This document shows positions 53,555 to 63,970 of a DNA stretch of 64,000 bases, in pieces. The notes under the pieces are model-generated. The model had not been told where the DNA came from. It worked only from the letters and a program-made list of their open reading frames with translations, and did no database searches. The first letter of the stretch is position 1. Each line of letters starts with the position of its first letter. The translations under genes were made by a program, and so were the position numbers. Where the stretch lies: positions 28,633-92,632 of the forward strand of contig NZ_LQOY01000032.1 of the NCBI RefSeq assembly GCF_002101675.1, in the 5' to 3' direction. The DNA comes from Mycobacterium gordonae. GTDB lineage: Bacteria; Actinomycetota; Actinomycetes; Mycobacteriales; Mycobacteriaceae.

Positions 53555-54832
53555 GTGAGCGCATGGCAGGCCCCGTCCACACCGGCACCGGTGCACGCGA
53601 CCGTGACCGTTCCGGGCTCGAAATCCCAGACCAACCGGACGCTGATCCTGGCCGCGCTGGCGGCCGCGCAGGGCCAGGGCAGCTCCACCATCACCGGCGC
53701 ACTGCGCAGCCGCGACACCGACCTGATGATCGGCGCGCTGCGCACACTGGGGCTGCACGTCGAGGGTTCCGGATCCGACCTGACGGTCAGCGGCCACATC
53801 GCCCCCGAACCGGATGCCCGGGTCGACTGCGGACTGGCCGGCACCGTCTTGCGCTTCGTGCCCCCGCTGGCCGCGTTGAGCGCCGCCCCGGTCGTCTTCG
53901 ACGGCGACGAGCAGGCCCGCGCCCGGCCCATCGCGCCGTTACTGGATGCGCTGCGTGGGCTCGGTGTCCCGGTCGACGGCTCGGGGCTGCCGTTTCGGGT
54001 GCAGGGCAGCGGCGCGGTGGCCGGCGGCACGGTGGCCATCGATGCCTCGGCGTCCTCACAGTTCGTCTCGGGCCTGCTGCTGTCCGGCGCGTCGTTCACC
54101 GAAGGCCTGACCGTGCAGCACACCGGCGCGTCGCTGCCCTCGGCGCCGCACATCGCGATGACAGTCGCGATGCTGCGGCAGGCAGGGGTCGTCGTCGACG
54201 ACACGGTCGCGAACCGCTGGCAGGTACTTCCCGGCCTGGTCGGGGCCCGGCACTGGGAGGTGGAACCGGATCTGACCAACGCGGTCGCGTTCCTCGCGGC
54301 GGCGGTGGTGACCGGCGGCACGGTCCGCATCACCGGCTGGCCGCAGACCAGCGTGCAGCCCGCCGAACATATCCTCGACGTGCTGAAGAGGGCGAACGCC
54401 GTTGTCGCACAGTCTGGTTCATGCCTGGAGGTACGGGGTTCCGAGGGCTACCTGGGCTTCGCGGTGGACCTGCGCGACGTCGGCGAGCTGACACCGTCGG
54501 TGGCTGCTCTGGCGGCGCTCGCAGTGCCGGGATCGGTCTCCCAGCTGACCGGAATCGCGCACCTGCGCGGGCACGAGACCGACCGACTGGCCGCGCTGAG
54601 CACCGAGATCAACCGCCTCGGCGGCGACTGCCGGGAAACCGATGACGGCCTGGTGATCACTGCGACTGCACTGCGGCCCGGCCTGTGGCACGCCTACGCC
54701 GACCACCGGATGGCGATGGCGGGCGCGATCGTGGGGTTGCGGGTTCCTGGTGTCGAGGTCGACGACATCGGCGCCACCACCAAGACGCTGCCGGAGTTCC
54801 CGCGGCTGTGGCGTGAAATGGTGGGCGATTGA
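53555..54832 (+). CDS. aroA: 5-enolpyruvylshikimate-3-phosphate synthase
   Basis: A 425-residue EPSP synthase. [51 protein letters not shown], the [20 protein letters not shown] loop and the C-terminal [15 protein letters not shown] are all intact. It catalyses the sixth step of the shikimate pathway. GTG 53555 aligns with the start I recall for M. tuberculosis AroA. The final TGA overlaps the rsgA TTG start (TTGA). Confidence 0.96.
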   Translation: MSAWQAPSTPAPVHATVTVPGSKSQTNRTLILAALAAAQGQGSSTITGALRSRDTDLMIGALRTLGLHVEGSGSDLTVSGHIAPEPDARVDCGLAGTVLRFVPPLAALSAAPVVFDGDEQARARPIAPLLDALRGLGVPVDGSGLPFRVQGSGAVAGGTVAIDASASSQFVSGLLLSGASFTEGLTVQHTGASLPSAPHIAMTVAMLRQAGVVVDDTVANRWQVLPGLVGARHWEVEPDLTNAVAFLAAAVVTGGTVRITGWPQTSVQPAEHILDVLKRANAVVAQSGSCLEVRGSEGYLGFAVDLRDVGELTPSVAALAALAVPGSVSQLTGIAHLRGHETDRLAALSTEINRLGGDCRETDDGLVITATALRPGLWHAYADHRMAMAGAIVGLRVPGVEVDDIGATTKTLPEFPRLWREMVGD

Positions 54833-55809
54833 GGCCTGGCGACTACGACGAGTCCGACGTCAAGGTCCGATCCGGCAAGGGATCGCGACCCCGGACCAAG
54901 ACTCGTCCGCAGCACGCCGACGCCGAGTCCGCGATGGTGGTCAGCGTTGACCGGGGCCGGTGGGGATGCGTGTTGGGCGGGGACCCGGCGCGGCGCGTCG
55001 TCGCCATGCGGGCGCGTGAACTCGGTCGCACCCCGATCGTCGTGGGCGACGACGTCGACATCGTCGGTGACCTGTCCGGCCGAACCGACACCCTGGCCCG
55101 CATCGTGCGGCGCGGCCCGAGGCGAACGGTGTTGCGGCGCACCGCCGATGACACCGACCCCACCGAACGGGTGGTGGTCGCCAACGCCGACCAACTGTTG
55201 ATGGTGGTGGCCCTGGCCGACCCGCCGCCGCGCAGCGGGCTGGTGGACCGGGCGCTGATCGCCGCGTACGCCGGCGGGCTACGGCCGATCCTCTGTCTGA
55301 CCAAAACCGATCTCGCGCCACCCGAACCGTTCGCCGAGCAGTTCGTCGACCTCGACCTCACGGTGGTAGCCGCCGGAGTCGACGATCCGCTGCTGGCGGT
55401 GGCCGACCTGTTGGACGACCAGATCACCGTGCTGCTGGGACATTCCGGGGTGGGCAAGTCGACACTGGTGAATCGCCTTGTGCCAGAAGCGGATCGGGCA
55501 GTCGGCGAAGTGACGGATATCGGCCGCGGGCGACACACCTCCACCCAGTCGGTCGCGCTTCCACTGGCCAGTGGCGGTTGGGTGATCGACACCCCGGGCA
55601 TCCGGTCCTTCGGGCTCGCACACATCCAACCCGACGACGTGATGAAGGCGTTCTCCGATCTTTCCGAAGCCATCGAAGACTGTCCCCGCGGCTGCGGGCA
55701 CATGGGTCCGCCGGCCGATCCCGAGTGCGCGCTGGACGCGTTGACCGGTGCGGCGCCGCGCCGCGTCGCCGCCGCACGACGACTGCTGGCCACCCTCAGG
55801 GAGACGTGA
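54829..55809 (+). CDS. rsgA: RsgA ribosome small-subunit GTPase
   Basis: A 326-residue circularly permuted GTPase. The G4 motif LTKTDLA comes before G1 GHSGVGKST, followed by G3 DTPGIRSFG; this order defines RsgA. A C-terminal [16 protein letters not shown] zinc knuckle is present. RsgA acts late in 30S assembly. The start is TTG overlapping the aroA stop, with GGTGGG upstream, and its N-terminus [12 protein letters not shown] matches the M. tuberculosis protein I recall. Confidence 0.95.
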   Translation: MRPGDYDESDVKVRSGKGSRPRTKTRPQHADAESAMVVSVDRGRWGCVLGGDPARRVVAMRARELGRTPIVVGDDVDIVGDLSGRTDTLARIVRRGPRRTVLRRTADDTDPTERVVVANADQLLMVVALADPPPRSGLVDRALIAAYAGGLRPILCLTKTDLAPPEPFAEQFVDLDLTVVAAGVDDPLLAVADLLDDQITVLLGHSGVGKSTLVNRLVPEADRAVGEVTDIGRGRHTSTQSVALPLASGGWVIDTPGIRSFGLAHIQPDDVMKAFSDLSEAIEDCPRGCGHMGPPADPECALDALTGAAPRRVAAARRLLATLRET

Positions 55810-55825
55810 CCCCGCCGCCGTTTGC

Positions 55826-55875
55826 CGCGAGCGTGCACTCGCGCCGCTGCGACTGGCATTGAGCGCACGCTCGCG
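55826..55875. terminator. Bidirectional inverted-repeat terminator
   Basis: Arms of 15 bases, cgcgagcgtgcactc (55826-55840) and gagcgcacgctcgcg (55861-55875), match at 14 positions around a 20-base loop. It lies between the convergent rsgA and HxlR genes. The cgcgagc ends are shared with the other two long inverted repeats. Confidence 0.65.
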
Positions 55876-55888
55876 CCAGGAGGGAAGC

Positions 55889-56368
55889 TTATGCCTGGCG
55901 GCCGGCCACCCGCATCCCCAGCTCGTCCGGCGGCACCAGATGACCTTGCGCGCAACGCAGTTGGACCTCGACATCGGCCCGGCAGCCCAGATGGGTGAGC
56001 CGCAGCTGCCGGTGCCGGCCCGGCAGATGGCGCTGACCCCACTGGAACAACGACCACACCACCGGCATGAACTCGATGCCGGACTCGGTGAGCACGTATT
56101 CGTCGCGGCTGCGCTGCCCGGGTTCCCGGTAGGGCCGGCGCTCCAGCAGGCCGAGGTCGACCAGCTCGGCCAACCGGGCCGACGTCGCGGCCTTGGTGAT
56201 ACCGACCCGGCGGGCGAAATCGTCGAACCGGGTGGTGCCGTAATACGCCTCGCGCATGATCAGCATCGCGGACTTGGTGCCGACGACGGCCATGGTCTGC
56301 TCGATCGCGCACTCCCCCACCGCCGACCACGAGTCCCGATCGGCCAGCCGCCCCTGCAGCATTGTCAT
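55889..56368 (-). CDS. HxlR-family transcriptional regulator
   Basis: A 159-residue winged-helix regulator. ECAIEQTMAVVGTKSAMLIM, then REAYYGTTRFDDFARRVGIT and LAELVDLGLLERRPY, are the HxlR core. The tail has Cys in GCRADVEVQLRCAQGH, a possible metal or redox site. ATG 56368 is preceded by GGAGGT at 7-base spacing, which decides against the GTG at 56377. The gene faces a thiolase gene across a perfect palindrome and probably represses both. Confidence 0.9.
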   Translation of the reverse strand: MTMLQGRLADRDSWSAVGECAIEQTMAVVGTKSAMLIMREAYYGTTRFDDFARRVGITKAATSARLAELVDLGLLERRPYREPGQRSRDEYVLTESGIEFMPVVWSLFQWGQRHLPGRHRQLRLTHLGCRADVEVQLRCAQGHLVPPDELGMRVAGRQA

Positions 56369-56399
56369 GCACGTCACCTCCGGACTGGGTTGATTTCAG

Positions 56400-56426
56400 T
56401 ATACCCAGCTGTTATAGCTGGGTATA
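56400..56426. promoter_or_regulatory. Operator palindrome in the HxlR-thiolase intergenic region
   Basis: Perfect 11-bp arms, tatacccagct and agctgggtata, flank the 5-base centre gttat. A further half-site, atactcagctgt at 56434-56445, repeats atacccagctgt (56401-56412) with one change, 33 bp downstream, about three helical turns. The sequence is AT-rich relative to its surroundings. It is the likely HxlR binding site. Confidence 0.85.
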
Positions 56427-56465
56427 GACAGCAATACTCAGCTGTCAGAGACTCAAGGAGGAGCC

Positions 56466-57640
<1,175 letters not shown>

Positions 57641-57641
<1 letters not shown>

Positions 57642-58135
57642 TGGCACGCGACGTCCCGTTCAACGGCGTGCGGGTGCGCTACGACAGCACCAAGAGTTAC
57701 GACGAGCTGATCGCCGCGTTGGTGGCCGACATCGGGGACCAACCGGTGCCCATCGCGGAGCTCGTGGGGACGTCAGACGACTGGGAGTCGTTCGCGCGCA
57801 GAGTCGAATCCTATGAGGGCCCCCACGGATTCATGCTTTTCGCGCTGGTCGACCATGGCGCCTGGATCGCCAAGGCGGGCATCGAACGCCGGGCGCTGCG
57901 CGTCATTCTGGGCAACCCGTTGATCGCCATCACCATGTTGCGCCACGACGTCACTGCGGGCTTGTTCGCCCCGGTCGAGATCCTGATCCTTGACGAACCG
58001 AACGGCAGCAGCCTCACCTACGTCAAGCCGTCGTCGCTGATGGTTGTCGAACGCAATCCCGAATTACTCAGTGCCGCCGAGCAACTCGACGCCAAGCTGG
58101 CCGCGCTGGCCACCAAGGTGACCGGCGGCTCGTAG
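57641..58135 (+). CDS. DUF302-family protein
   Basis: A 164-residue protein. VRVRYDSTKSYDELIAALVA and GIERRALRVILGNPLIAITM, followed by the LFAPVEILILDEP segment, are typical of DUF302 proteins. No role is established for the family as far as I know. The ATG overlaps the thiolase TGA by one base. The last 72 bases overlap the convergent BKACE gene, an unusually long tail-to-tail overlap. Confidence 0.82.
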
Positions 58136-58999
58136 CGGCAGGCGCAGAATTTGCGCGGCCTCGTCTGGCGTGGCGATGGCGCGGCCGACCTGCCGGCACA
58201 GGTCGGCGGCCTCAGTGACCAACTCCACGTTGGTCGGGGTGCGCTCGCCGCGGTAGAACTCCAGTCCCAGGTGCAGGTGCCCGCCGCGTTCCAGCGCCAG
58301 CCTGGCCACCGGGCTGGCGCACAGATCACCACCGACGACCGAGACCGCCCACGGGATGTCGCACCCGTCCAGCAATTCCAGGTACGCGTCCAGTGCGCGC
58401 TCGGTCGGCGGTAGCCCGAAAGGCGCACCCAGATAACCGAGTTCGGTGGAGAAGTAGAGCTTGATCATCGCGCCCTGCGGCAACCGCCCCGCGCGCCACC
58501 AGGCCAGGGTGGTCCGCAGGAAGCCGGGTTCGTAGATGGCCAGGCTGGGGCCCAGTCCCGCATCACGGCAGATTTCGAAGGCCCGGCTGATCGTCTGAAA
58601 TGAATTGCGGTAGACCAGATCTCCGGTAGGTAGGCCGTCGGCGTCGGTGCCGCCGAGGTTGACCGAGCCGGGATCGGTGAGCCCGACCCGCATCCCGGCC
58701 GCGGCAAGCGGGATGAGGTGCTCGTAGGAAATCGAGAAGCCCTCGCCGAAGTGGATCGTCGGGTACAGCAAGGCGTCGGGCCGGGCCGCCAGGACGGGTC
58801 GCCACGCTTGCAGGTAGCGCTCCGCTGCCTCCGCTACGCCGATCCCGTACCGGTCGATGTGGTTGTGGATGATGGCCGCGCCGGCCTCGATGCAGGCGAG
58901 CGCATCCGCGGTGATCTCCGAGGGCTCAACCGGCACATGGGGATTGGCCGACTTGGGAGTGGCGCCGTTGATGGCGCACTCGATGACGACGGGACCCAC
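58064..58999 (-). CDS. BKACE-family beta-keto acid cleavage enzyme
   Basis: A 311-residue protein of the former DUF849 family. It has IECAINGATPKSANPHVPV, the metal site HNHID, PTIHFGEG, SVNLGG and AVSVVGGDLC with the expected strand order of a TIM barrel. These enzymes condense a beta-keto acid with acetyl-CoA and split it into acetoacetate and an acyl-CoA. The start is GTG 58999, 4 bases after the unknown upstream gene. The keto acid may come from the oxygenase and GMC enzyme upstream (inference). Confidence 0.88.
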   Translation of the reverse strand: MGPVVIECAINGATPKSANPHVPVEPSEITADALACIEAGAAIIHNHIDRYGIGVAEAAERYLQAWRPVLAARPDALLYPTIHFGEGFSISYEHLIPLAAAGMRVGLTDPGSVNLGGTDADGLPTGDLVYRNSFQTISRAFEICRDAGLGPSLAIYEPGFLRTTLAWWRAGRLPQGAMIKLYFSTELGYLGAPFGLPPTERALDAYLELLDGCDIPWAVSVVGGDLCASPVARLALERGGHLHLGLEFYRGERTPTNVELVTEAADLCRQVGRAIATPDEAAQILRLPLRAAGHLGGQRGQLGVELLGGTE

Positions 59000-59003
59000 G
59001 AAT

Positions 59004-59540
59004 TCAGAGCCAGCCGGTGCGGGCCGCGGCCACCGGCTTTGGAGGCGACGGCGCCAACTGGCCGTCGCGCACCCCGTCGAGCATCCGCTTGACGGTGGCG
59101 ACGATCTCGGGTGCCGACGCCGCCAACCCGGTCAGATCGGCCTCGGTGACCTCGCTCGGGTCGACGCCGGAGCGCTCCAGCACCGCGGCCGGATCGGCCA
59201 GCTGACCGGCCAGCCAGGACACCGGATCGGCGGACAGTTCGGGGACAAAGTGCCGGCGCCCGGGCTCCCAGCCGTCGAACCGGGGGTGGTGATGGGCCCG
59301 GTCCAGCGTCCCCGGCGGGCTCTCGGTGGAGCCGAACAGATCGACCCGCCACACCGGCCGGGTGAAGGTGATCGGGATGCCGGCATAGATCGACCCTTGC
59401 GGATCGGCCCGGTCGACCAGGCGCAGTTCCAGTCGCACACCCCGCTCCGGGGTTTCCTGACCTTTCATCGGGGACGGGTCGACGAAGTACATGTCGCCGA
59501 CGACCACACCCAGGTTTTCAAAGCCGAACGCTGCGAGCAC
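59004..59540 (-). CDS. Hypothetical protein in GMC-BKACE operon
   Basis: A 178-residue protein that I do not recognise. It opens VLAAFGFENLGVVVGDMYFV and contains RLELRLVDRADPQGSIYAG and VWRVDLFGS. There is a His-rich patch (AHHHPRF) that could bind metal. The C-terminal third is helical. The start is GTG 59540, 1 base after the GMC stop codon. Operon position suggests an enzyme or accessory protein of the same pathway. Confidence 0.75.
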   Translation of the reverse strand: MLAAFGFENLGVVVGDMYFVDPSPMKGQETPERGVRLELRLVDRADPQGSIYAGIPITFTRPVWRVDLFGSTESPPGTLDRAHHHPRFDGWEPGRRHFVPELSADPVSWLAGQLADPAAVLERSGVDPSEVTEADLTGLAASAPEIVATVKRMLDGVRDGQLAPSPPKPVAAARTGWL

Positions 59541-59541
59541 G

Positions 59542-61260
59542 CTATAGAGCGTAGTCCCGGTCTGAGCGCAAAGCGCCCGGCGCACTCGCCGGAACGGCGG
59601 GATTGACCGGCGCCACCGGCGAGACGCGAACATAACCGCCGCCCAGCGGAGGCCGCGGGTCCGGCTCGCCCTTGTTCGGCCACAGCGACGCGGCACGCTC
59701 GGCCAGCGCGGTGATGGTGAGCGAGGGGTTCACTCCAAGATTGGCGGTGATCGTCGAGCCGTCGATCACGTGCAACCCGGGATGTCCGTGCATGCGGTGA
59801 TACGGATCGACGACGCCGTCGGCCGCGGTCTCCCCGATCACACAGCCCCCGATGAAGTGTCCGGTCATCGGGATGTCCGCCAGGTCCGCCCACGCGCCGC
59901 CGGCGATGCCGTCGGTGTGCTCGGCGGCCCGCCGGGCGACCTCGTGGCCGACCGGGATCCACGTGGGGTTCGGCTCGCCGACCCCCTGCCGGGTCACCAT
60001 GCGGCGGCCGAACAGCCCGGGCCGGGTGAAGGTGGTGAGCGAATTGTCGTGCGTCTGCATCACCAGCAGCGGAATGGTCTGCTGCGACCAGCACTTCGGA
60101 TTGAGCAGGCGGCGCAGGTCCCGGCGTTGCCGCACAAGCTCTTTCAGGCCGGTACGCCACCTACCCTTTTTCCCGACGCCGTCCAGGCCGTCGACCAGCA
60201 CGGTGCCCATCAGCCCCATCAGGTTGGAATCGTGGCCGTAGCGGCAGGGCTCGACGTGGGTGTGCTCGTCGGGGTGGATAGACGACGTGATGGCCACACC
60301 CTCGGAGTAGTCCACATCGTCGCGGCGCGCCCGCACGGCCAGGATCGCCTCGGAGTTGGTCCGCGACAGCTCCCCCAACCGCGGCGAGACGTGCGGCAGG
60401 CTGCCGCCGTCGCGCAGCCGGTGCAGGAGTCGCTGGGTGCCGAGCGCGGCCGCCGAGAACACCACCTGCTCGGCGGTGAAGGTCCGGCGCCGCCGGCGCA
60501 GCTTGCTCCCGGTGCGGCGCGTCACCACGTCGTACCCGCCCTCCCGGCGCGGCCGGACGTCGACGACGGTGGTGAGCGGATGGATTGCGGCACCGAGCTT
60601 TTCGGCCAGGTACAGGTAGTTCTTGACGAGTGTGTTCTTGGCATTGTGCCGGCAGCCCGTCATGCATTCACCGCAGTGCAGGCAGGCGTTGCGGTCCGGG
60701 CCGGCACCGCCGAAGTAGGGGTCCCCCACCGGGGCCCCCGGGGCGGCCAGGCCGTCCGTACCGCTGAAACACACCCCGACGCGGGTGGCGTGGAAGGAGT
60801 CAGCCACTCCGAGGTCGGTGGCAATCTGCAGCATCACCTTGTCCGAAGGTGTTGTGCGCGGATAGGTTTCGATGCCGAGCATCCGGGTGGCCTGGTCGTA
60901 CCAGGGGGCGAGCTCGTCTTTCCAGTCGGTGATGCCGCTCCAGCGCGGGTCGTTATAGAACGGGTCGCCGGGCTCGTACAGCGTGTTCGCGTAGACCAGG
61001 GAACCGCCGCCGACCCCGGCGCCGCTGAGCACCACGGCATCCGACAGCACGTCGATCCGCTGGATGCCGTAGCAGCCGACCGATGGCTTGAACAGATAGT
61101 CCCGGACGTGCCAGCTGTTCTTCGCGAAGTCTTCGTCCCGGAACCGCCGGCCCGCTTCGAGAACGCCGACGCGGTAACCCTTTTCACTCAGCCGCAGCGC
61201 CGTGACGCTGCCGCCGAAACCGGACCCGATCACCAGCACGTCATAGTCGAAGCCGCTCAC
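59542..61260 (-). CDS. GMC-type flavin oxidoreductase, cholesterol-oxidase-like
   Basis: A 572-residue FAD enzyme. The dinucleotide motif is VIGSGFGGSVTALRL; LSGAGVGGGSLVYANTLYEP follows, and the C-terminal GHPGLHVIDGSTITANLGVN with PSLTI is the GMC signature. It resembles the ChoD-type sterol oxidoreductases of mycobacteria. Four cysteines (C193, C196, C199, C203) form a CxxCxxCxxxC pattern, probably an iron-sulfur cluster. GTG 61260 overlaps the monooxygenase TGA by 4 nt. Confidence 0.9.
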   Translation of the reverse strand: MSGFDYDVLVIGSGFGGSVTALRLSEKGYRVGVLEAGRRFRDEDFAKNSWHVRDYLFKPSVGCYGIQRIDVLSDAVVLSGAGVGGGSLVYANTLYEPGDPFYNDPRWSGITDWKDELAPWYDQATRMLGIETYPRTTPSDKVMLQIATDLGVADSFHATRVGVCFSGTDGLAAPGAPVGDPYFGGAGPDRNACLHCGECMTGCRHNAKNTLVKNYLYLAEKLGAAIHPLTTVVDVRPRREGGYDVVTRRTGSKLRRRRRTFTAEQVVFSAAALGTQRLLHRLRDGGSLPHVSPRLGELSRTNSEAILAVRARRDDVDYSEGVAITSSIHPDEHTHVEPCRYGHDSNLMGLMGTVLVDGLDGVGKKGRWRTGLKELVRQRRDLRRLLNPKCWSQQTIPLLVMQTHDNSLTTFTRPGLFGRRMVTRQGVGEPNPTWIPVGHEVARRAAEHTDGIAGGAWADLADIPMTGHFIGGCVIGETAADGVVDPYHRMHGHPGLHVIDGSTITANLGVNPSLTITALAERAASLWPNKGEPDPRPPLGGGYVRVSPVAPVNPAVPASAPGALRSDRDYAL

Positions 61261-62738
61261 GCGTTGACCTCCGCCGGCACCGGAAGAACTTCGTGGTAAT
61301 CCTCGAGAGCCGCGAAACGGGTGCGGCGCTGATATTCGTGGACCAGTCCGGGCCAGTTCGTGGTGACCCGGCCCGACTCGGCGCGGTACCAGGAGTCACA
61401 GGTCGTCCAGACCCCGCGCTCCAGCCGGGACTGCACGCCCGAGTCGTAGGCCTGCTCGACATCGCGCCGCACCTCGAACGCGCGGGCCTTCCCGCCGCGG
61501 GCCAGCTCCTGCACGATCTGGCGGATGTAGCGGGACTGCTGCTCCATCATCAGGATGATCGAGCTGCTGCCGAGGTTGGTGTTCGGGCCGTAGATCAGGA
61601 ACATGTTCGGGAACCCGGGGACGGCCATGCCGAGGTGAGCCCGGGCGCCTTCGACCCACTCGCTGTGCAGGTCGCGTGCGTCGCGTCCGGTAATGGTCAT
61701 CGGGGCCAGGAATTCGGTGGCCTTGAATCCGGTGCCGTAGATGATGACGTCGACCTCGTGCAGCCGGCCGTCGGCGGTCCGCGCCCCCGTCGGCGTCACC
61801 TCGGTGATCGCGTCGGTCTCGACGTCGACGTTGCCGCACGCCAGCGCCGGGTACCACTCGCTGCTGAACAGCACCCGCTTGCACCCGATCGGATAGTCGG
61901 GAGTCAGCTTCGCCCGCAGCACCGGATCCTTGATGTGGCGCTTGAGGTTTGACATCGCGAGGCTCTTGAGCACCCGCGCCAGTGGCGCGGCCTTGGTCAG
62001 CGCGAAGCCCAACAGCTCGGTGGTTTCCCAGATCGTGGTGCGCATGGCGGCGGCGAATCCGGGAACCTTGGCGAAGGCGGCGTGGTGCGAGTCGGTGTAG
62101 GCGCGATCCAGCTTGGGCACCACGTAGGACGCAGAGCGCTGGAAGACGGTGACCTGCGCGGCATTCTGGCGAATGCGCGGGACGAACTGGATGGCCGACG
62201 CGCCGGTGCCCAGTACCGCGACCCGCTTGCCGGTCAGGTCGACGTCGTGGCGCCACTGTGCCGAATGGAACGAAGGGCCCGCGAATGTGTCGAGTCCCGG
62301 GATGTCCGGCAGCGCCGGCCGCGACAGCTGTCCCACCGCCGGCACGAGCACGTCGGCTTCGAAGACCTCGCCGGTCGACGTCGCCACCCGCCAGGTGGCG
62401 GTGCTCTCGTCGTAGCTGGCGGAGGTGACCTCGACGCCGGTCCGCACCAGGCCGCGCAGCCCGAACCTGTCCGCGGTGTCGTGGATGTAGCCCAGGATGT
62501 CGGGCTGCTCGGCGTACCGGCGGCCCCAGTCGGTCTTGCGGGCGAACGAGTACGAATACAGGTTCGACGGGACGTCGCATGCGGCACCGGGGTAGGTGTT
62601 CTCCCGCCAGACGCCGCCGATATCGTCGGCCTTCTCCAGCACCGTGACGTCGGCAAGCCCGTCCTTGGACAGTTCGTAGGCGGCGGCGAGACCACCAAAG
62701 CCGGCCCCGATCACCACAACGCGAGGTGTTGATGTCAT
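61257..62738 (-). CDS. Baeyer-Villiger-type flavin monooxygenase
   Basis: A 493-residue flavoprotein monooxygenase. The FAD motif is VVIGAGFGGLAAAYEL and the NADPH motif is VLGTGASA (about 175-182). FAGPSFHSAQW (152-162) matches the Baeyer-Villiger fingerprint FxGxxxHxxxW exactly. It would insert oxygen next to a ketone to give an ester or lactone. ATG 62738 (MTSTPRVVV) is chosen; an upstream extension of nine residues is not needed. It starts 34 bases after the AraC gene stop. Confidence 0.92.
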   Translation of the reverse strand: MTSTPRVVVIGAGFGGLAAAYELSKDGLADVTVLEKADDIGGVWRENTYPGAACDVPSNLYSYSFARKTDWGRRYAEQPDILGYIHDTADRFGLRGLVRTGVEVTSASYDESTATWRVATSTGEVFEADVLVPAVGQLSRPALPDIPGLDTFAGPSFHSAQWRHDVDLTGKRVAVLGTGASAIQFVPRIRQNAAQVTVFQRSASYVVPKLDRAYTDSHHAAFAKVPGFAAAMRTTIWETTELLGFALTKAAPLARVLKSLAMSNLKRHIKDPVLRAKLTPDYPIGCKRVLFSSEWYPALACGNVDVETDAITEVTPTGARTADGRLHEVDVIIYGTGFKATEFLAPMTITGRDARDLHSEWVEGARAHLGMAVPGFPNMFLIYGPNTNLGSSSIILMMEQQSRYIRQIVQELARGGKARAFEVRRDVEQAYDSGVQSRLERGVWTTCDSWYRAESGRVTTNWPGLVHEYQRRTRFAALEDYHEVLPVPAEVNA

Positions 62739-62772
62739 GAATCCGACGTTAGGGGCCAACAACAACGAAGTG

Positions 62773-63855
62773 TCAGCCGATTGCGGTCGGCAAATCCATG
62801 ATTCCGGCCAAACGCGGGGCCACCGACCGCTGATAGCGGGCCGGCGTCGTCCCCGTCCAGCGCTTGAAGGCGGCGATGAAACTGGTCGCCTCCGCGTAGC
62901 CGAGCCGCAACGCGACGTCCTCCACCGAGAGCGCGCCCGTTGCCAGCAGCTCCTCGGCCAGCACCCGGTGCACCTCCTCGACCAGCTCCCGGAACGTCGT
63001 GTTCTCCTCGGCCAGCCGGCGGCGCAGCGTGCGCTCGCTCATGGCCAGGTGCCGGGCAACGGCCCCGATCGTGTGGGGCTCGCCGTTGATCGACGCCAGC
63101 CGGTCGCGCACCCGCCGGGCGACCCCGGTGCGCTGGCGGCGGCGCTCTAGCAGCGCCTGGCACTGCTGCTCACACATCACCCTGCTCATCTCGCTGGCCT
63201 GCGGTAACCGGTTGTCCAGCAAACCCACCGGCCAGCGCGCCACGGTCGCAGGCGAGTCATAACCCGGCGTCAGACCGAATGCGTCGCGGGCCGCGGCGTC
63301 TCCTGACGCGGGCGCCGGGCCGGCGAAGTCGATCGAGGTGAACGGGATGGGACTGCCCAGCAACTCCGACATCACCCGGGCGATCGCGGCCAGGTCACGC
63401 CGCATCAGGAATTCGGCAACCGGACCGGTCAGGTCCGGCAGGTCCAGCCGCAGCGCCACCTCCGCACCTTCCACCGTGACCGTAGGCAGGCAGAAGCCGT
63501 AGCTCAGGTCGTAGTAGCGGGCCGCGAACCGGACGGCGTCGCCCAGCGTCGAACTGGTCAGGCAGGCGAAACCGAAGATGCCGAACGATCCGACGTAGTA
63601 GTTGCGGCCGACCCGCACCCCCAGATCCGCGGGGTTGCCCAGCAGGTTCACCAGATTCGTTGCGACCGCCAGCTCCTGGCGGCCCAGGATCATCCGCTCG
63701 TGGTCATGCAGGTCGGCCTCCGACACACCGGAACGCTGCAGTACGTCAGCGACGGAAAGCCCGTTCTGGCGACCGAATTCGGCCATCAGGGCGACGCTGG
63801 CGGTAGTCCGCGGAAAATCCCAGTGCGACACTCGGGAGCCGACGAACACCTGCAC
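62773..63855 (-). CDS. AraC-family regulator, VirS/OruR type
   Basis: A 360-residue regulator. The N-terminal arabinose-binding-like domain (LGVRVGRNYYVGSFGIFGFA) is followed by an AraC double HTH from about residue 255 (AVARHLAMSERTLRRRLAEE and YAEATSFIAAFKRWTGTTPA). The arrangement next to a Baeyer-Villiger monooxygenase parallels virS beside mymA in M. tuberculosis, though genes differ. The start is GTG 63855. It is probably an activator of the downstream operon. Confidence 0.88.
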   Translation of the reverse strand: MQVFVGSRVSHWDFPRTTASVALMAEFGRQNGLSVADVLQRSGVSEADLHDHERMILGRQELAVATNLVNLLGNPADLGVRVGRNYYVGSFGIFGFACLTSSTLGDAVRFAARYYDLSYGFCLPTVTVEGAEVALRLDLPDLTGPVAEFLMRRDLAAIARVMSELLGSPIPFTSIDFAGPAPASGDAAARDAFGLTPGYDSPATVARWPVGLLDNRLPQASEMSRVMCEQQCQALLERRRQRTGVARRVRDRLASINGEPHTIGAVARHLAMSERTLRRRLAEENTTFRELVEEVHRVLAEELLATGALSVEDVALRLGYAEATSFIAAFKRWTGTTPARYQRSVAPRLAGIMDLPTAIG

Positions 63856-63970
63856 TAGACCAGTATGGCCGCCCGGGCGAACCGGCCTGGCGCCGAGCGT
63901 GACGCTGCAGTCGCATTTGGCGTGGCAAATTCATACGGTCATTGCAACAACATGGATCTTAGGAGTTGCA

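Noticed and set aside
54843..56372. 509-codon minus-strand frame spanning rsgA and the HxlR gene
   Set aside because: It is antisense to rsgA and out of frame with the HxlR protein.
59770..61299. 509-codon plus-strand frame antisense to the GMC gene
   Set aside because: No conserved motif; the minus-strand gene is secure.
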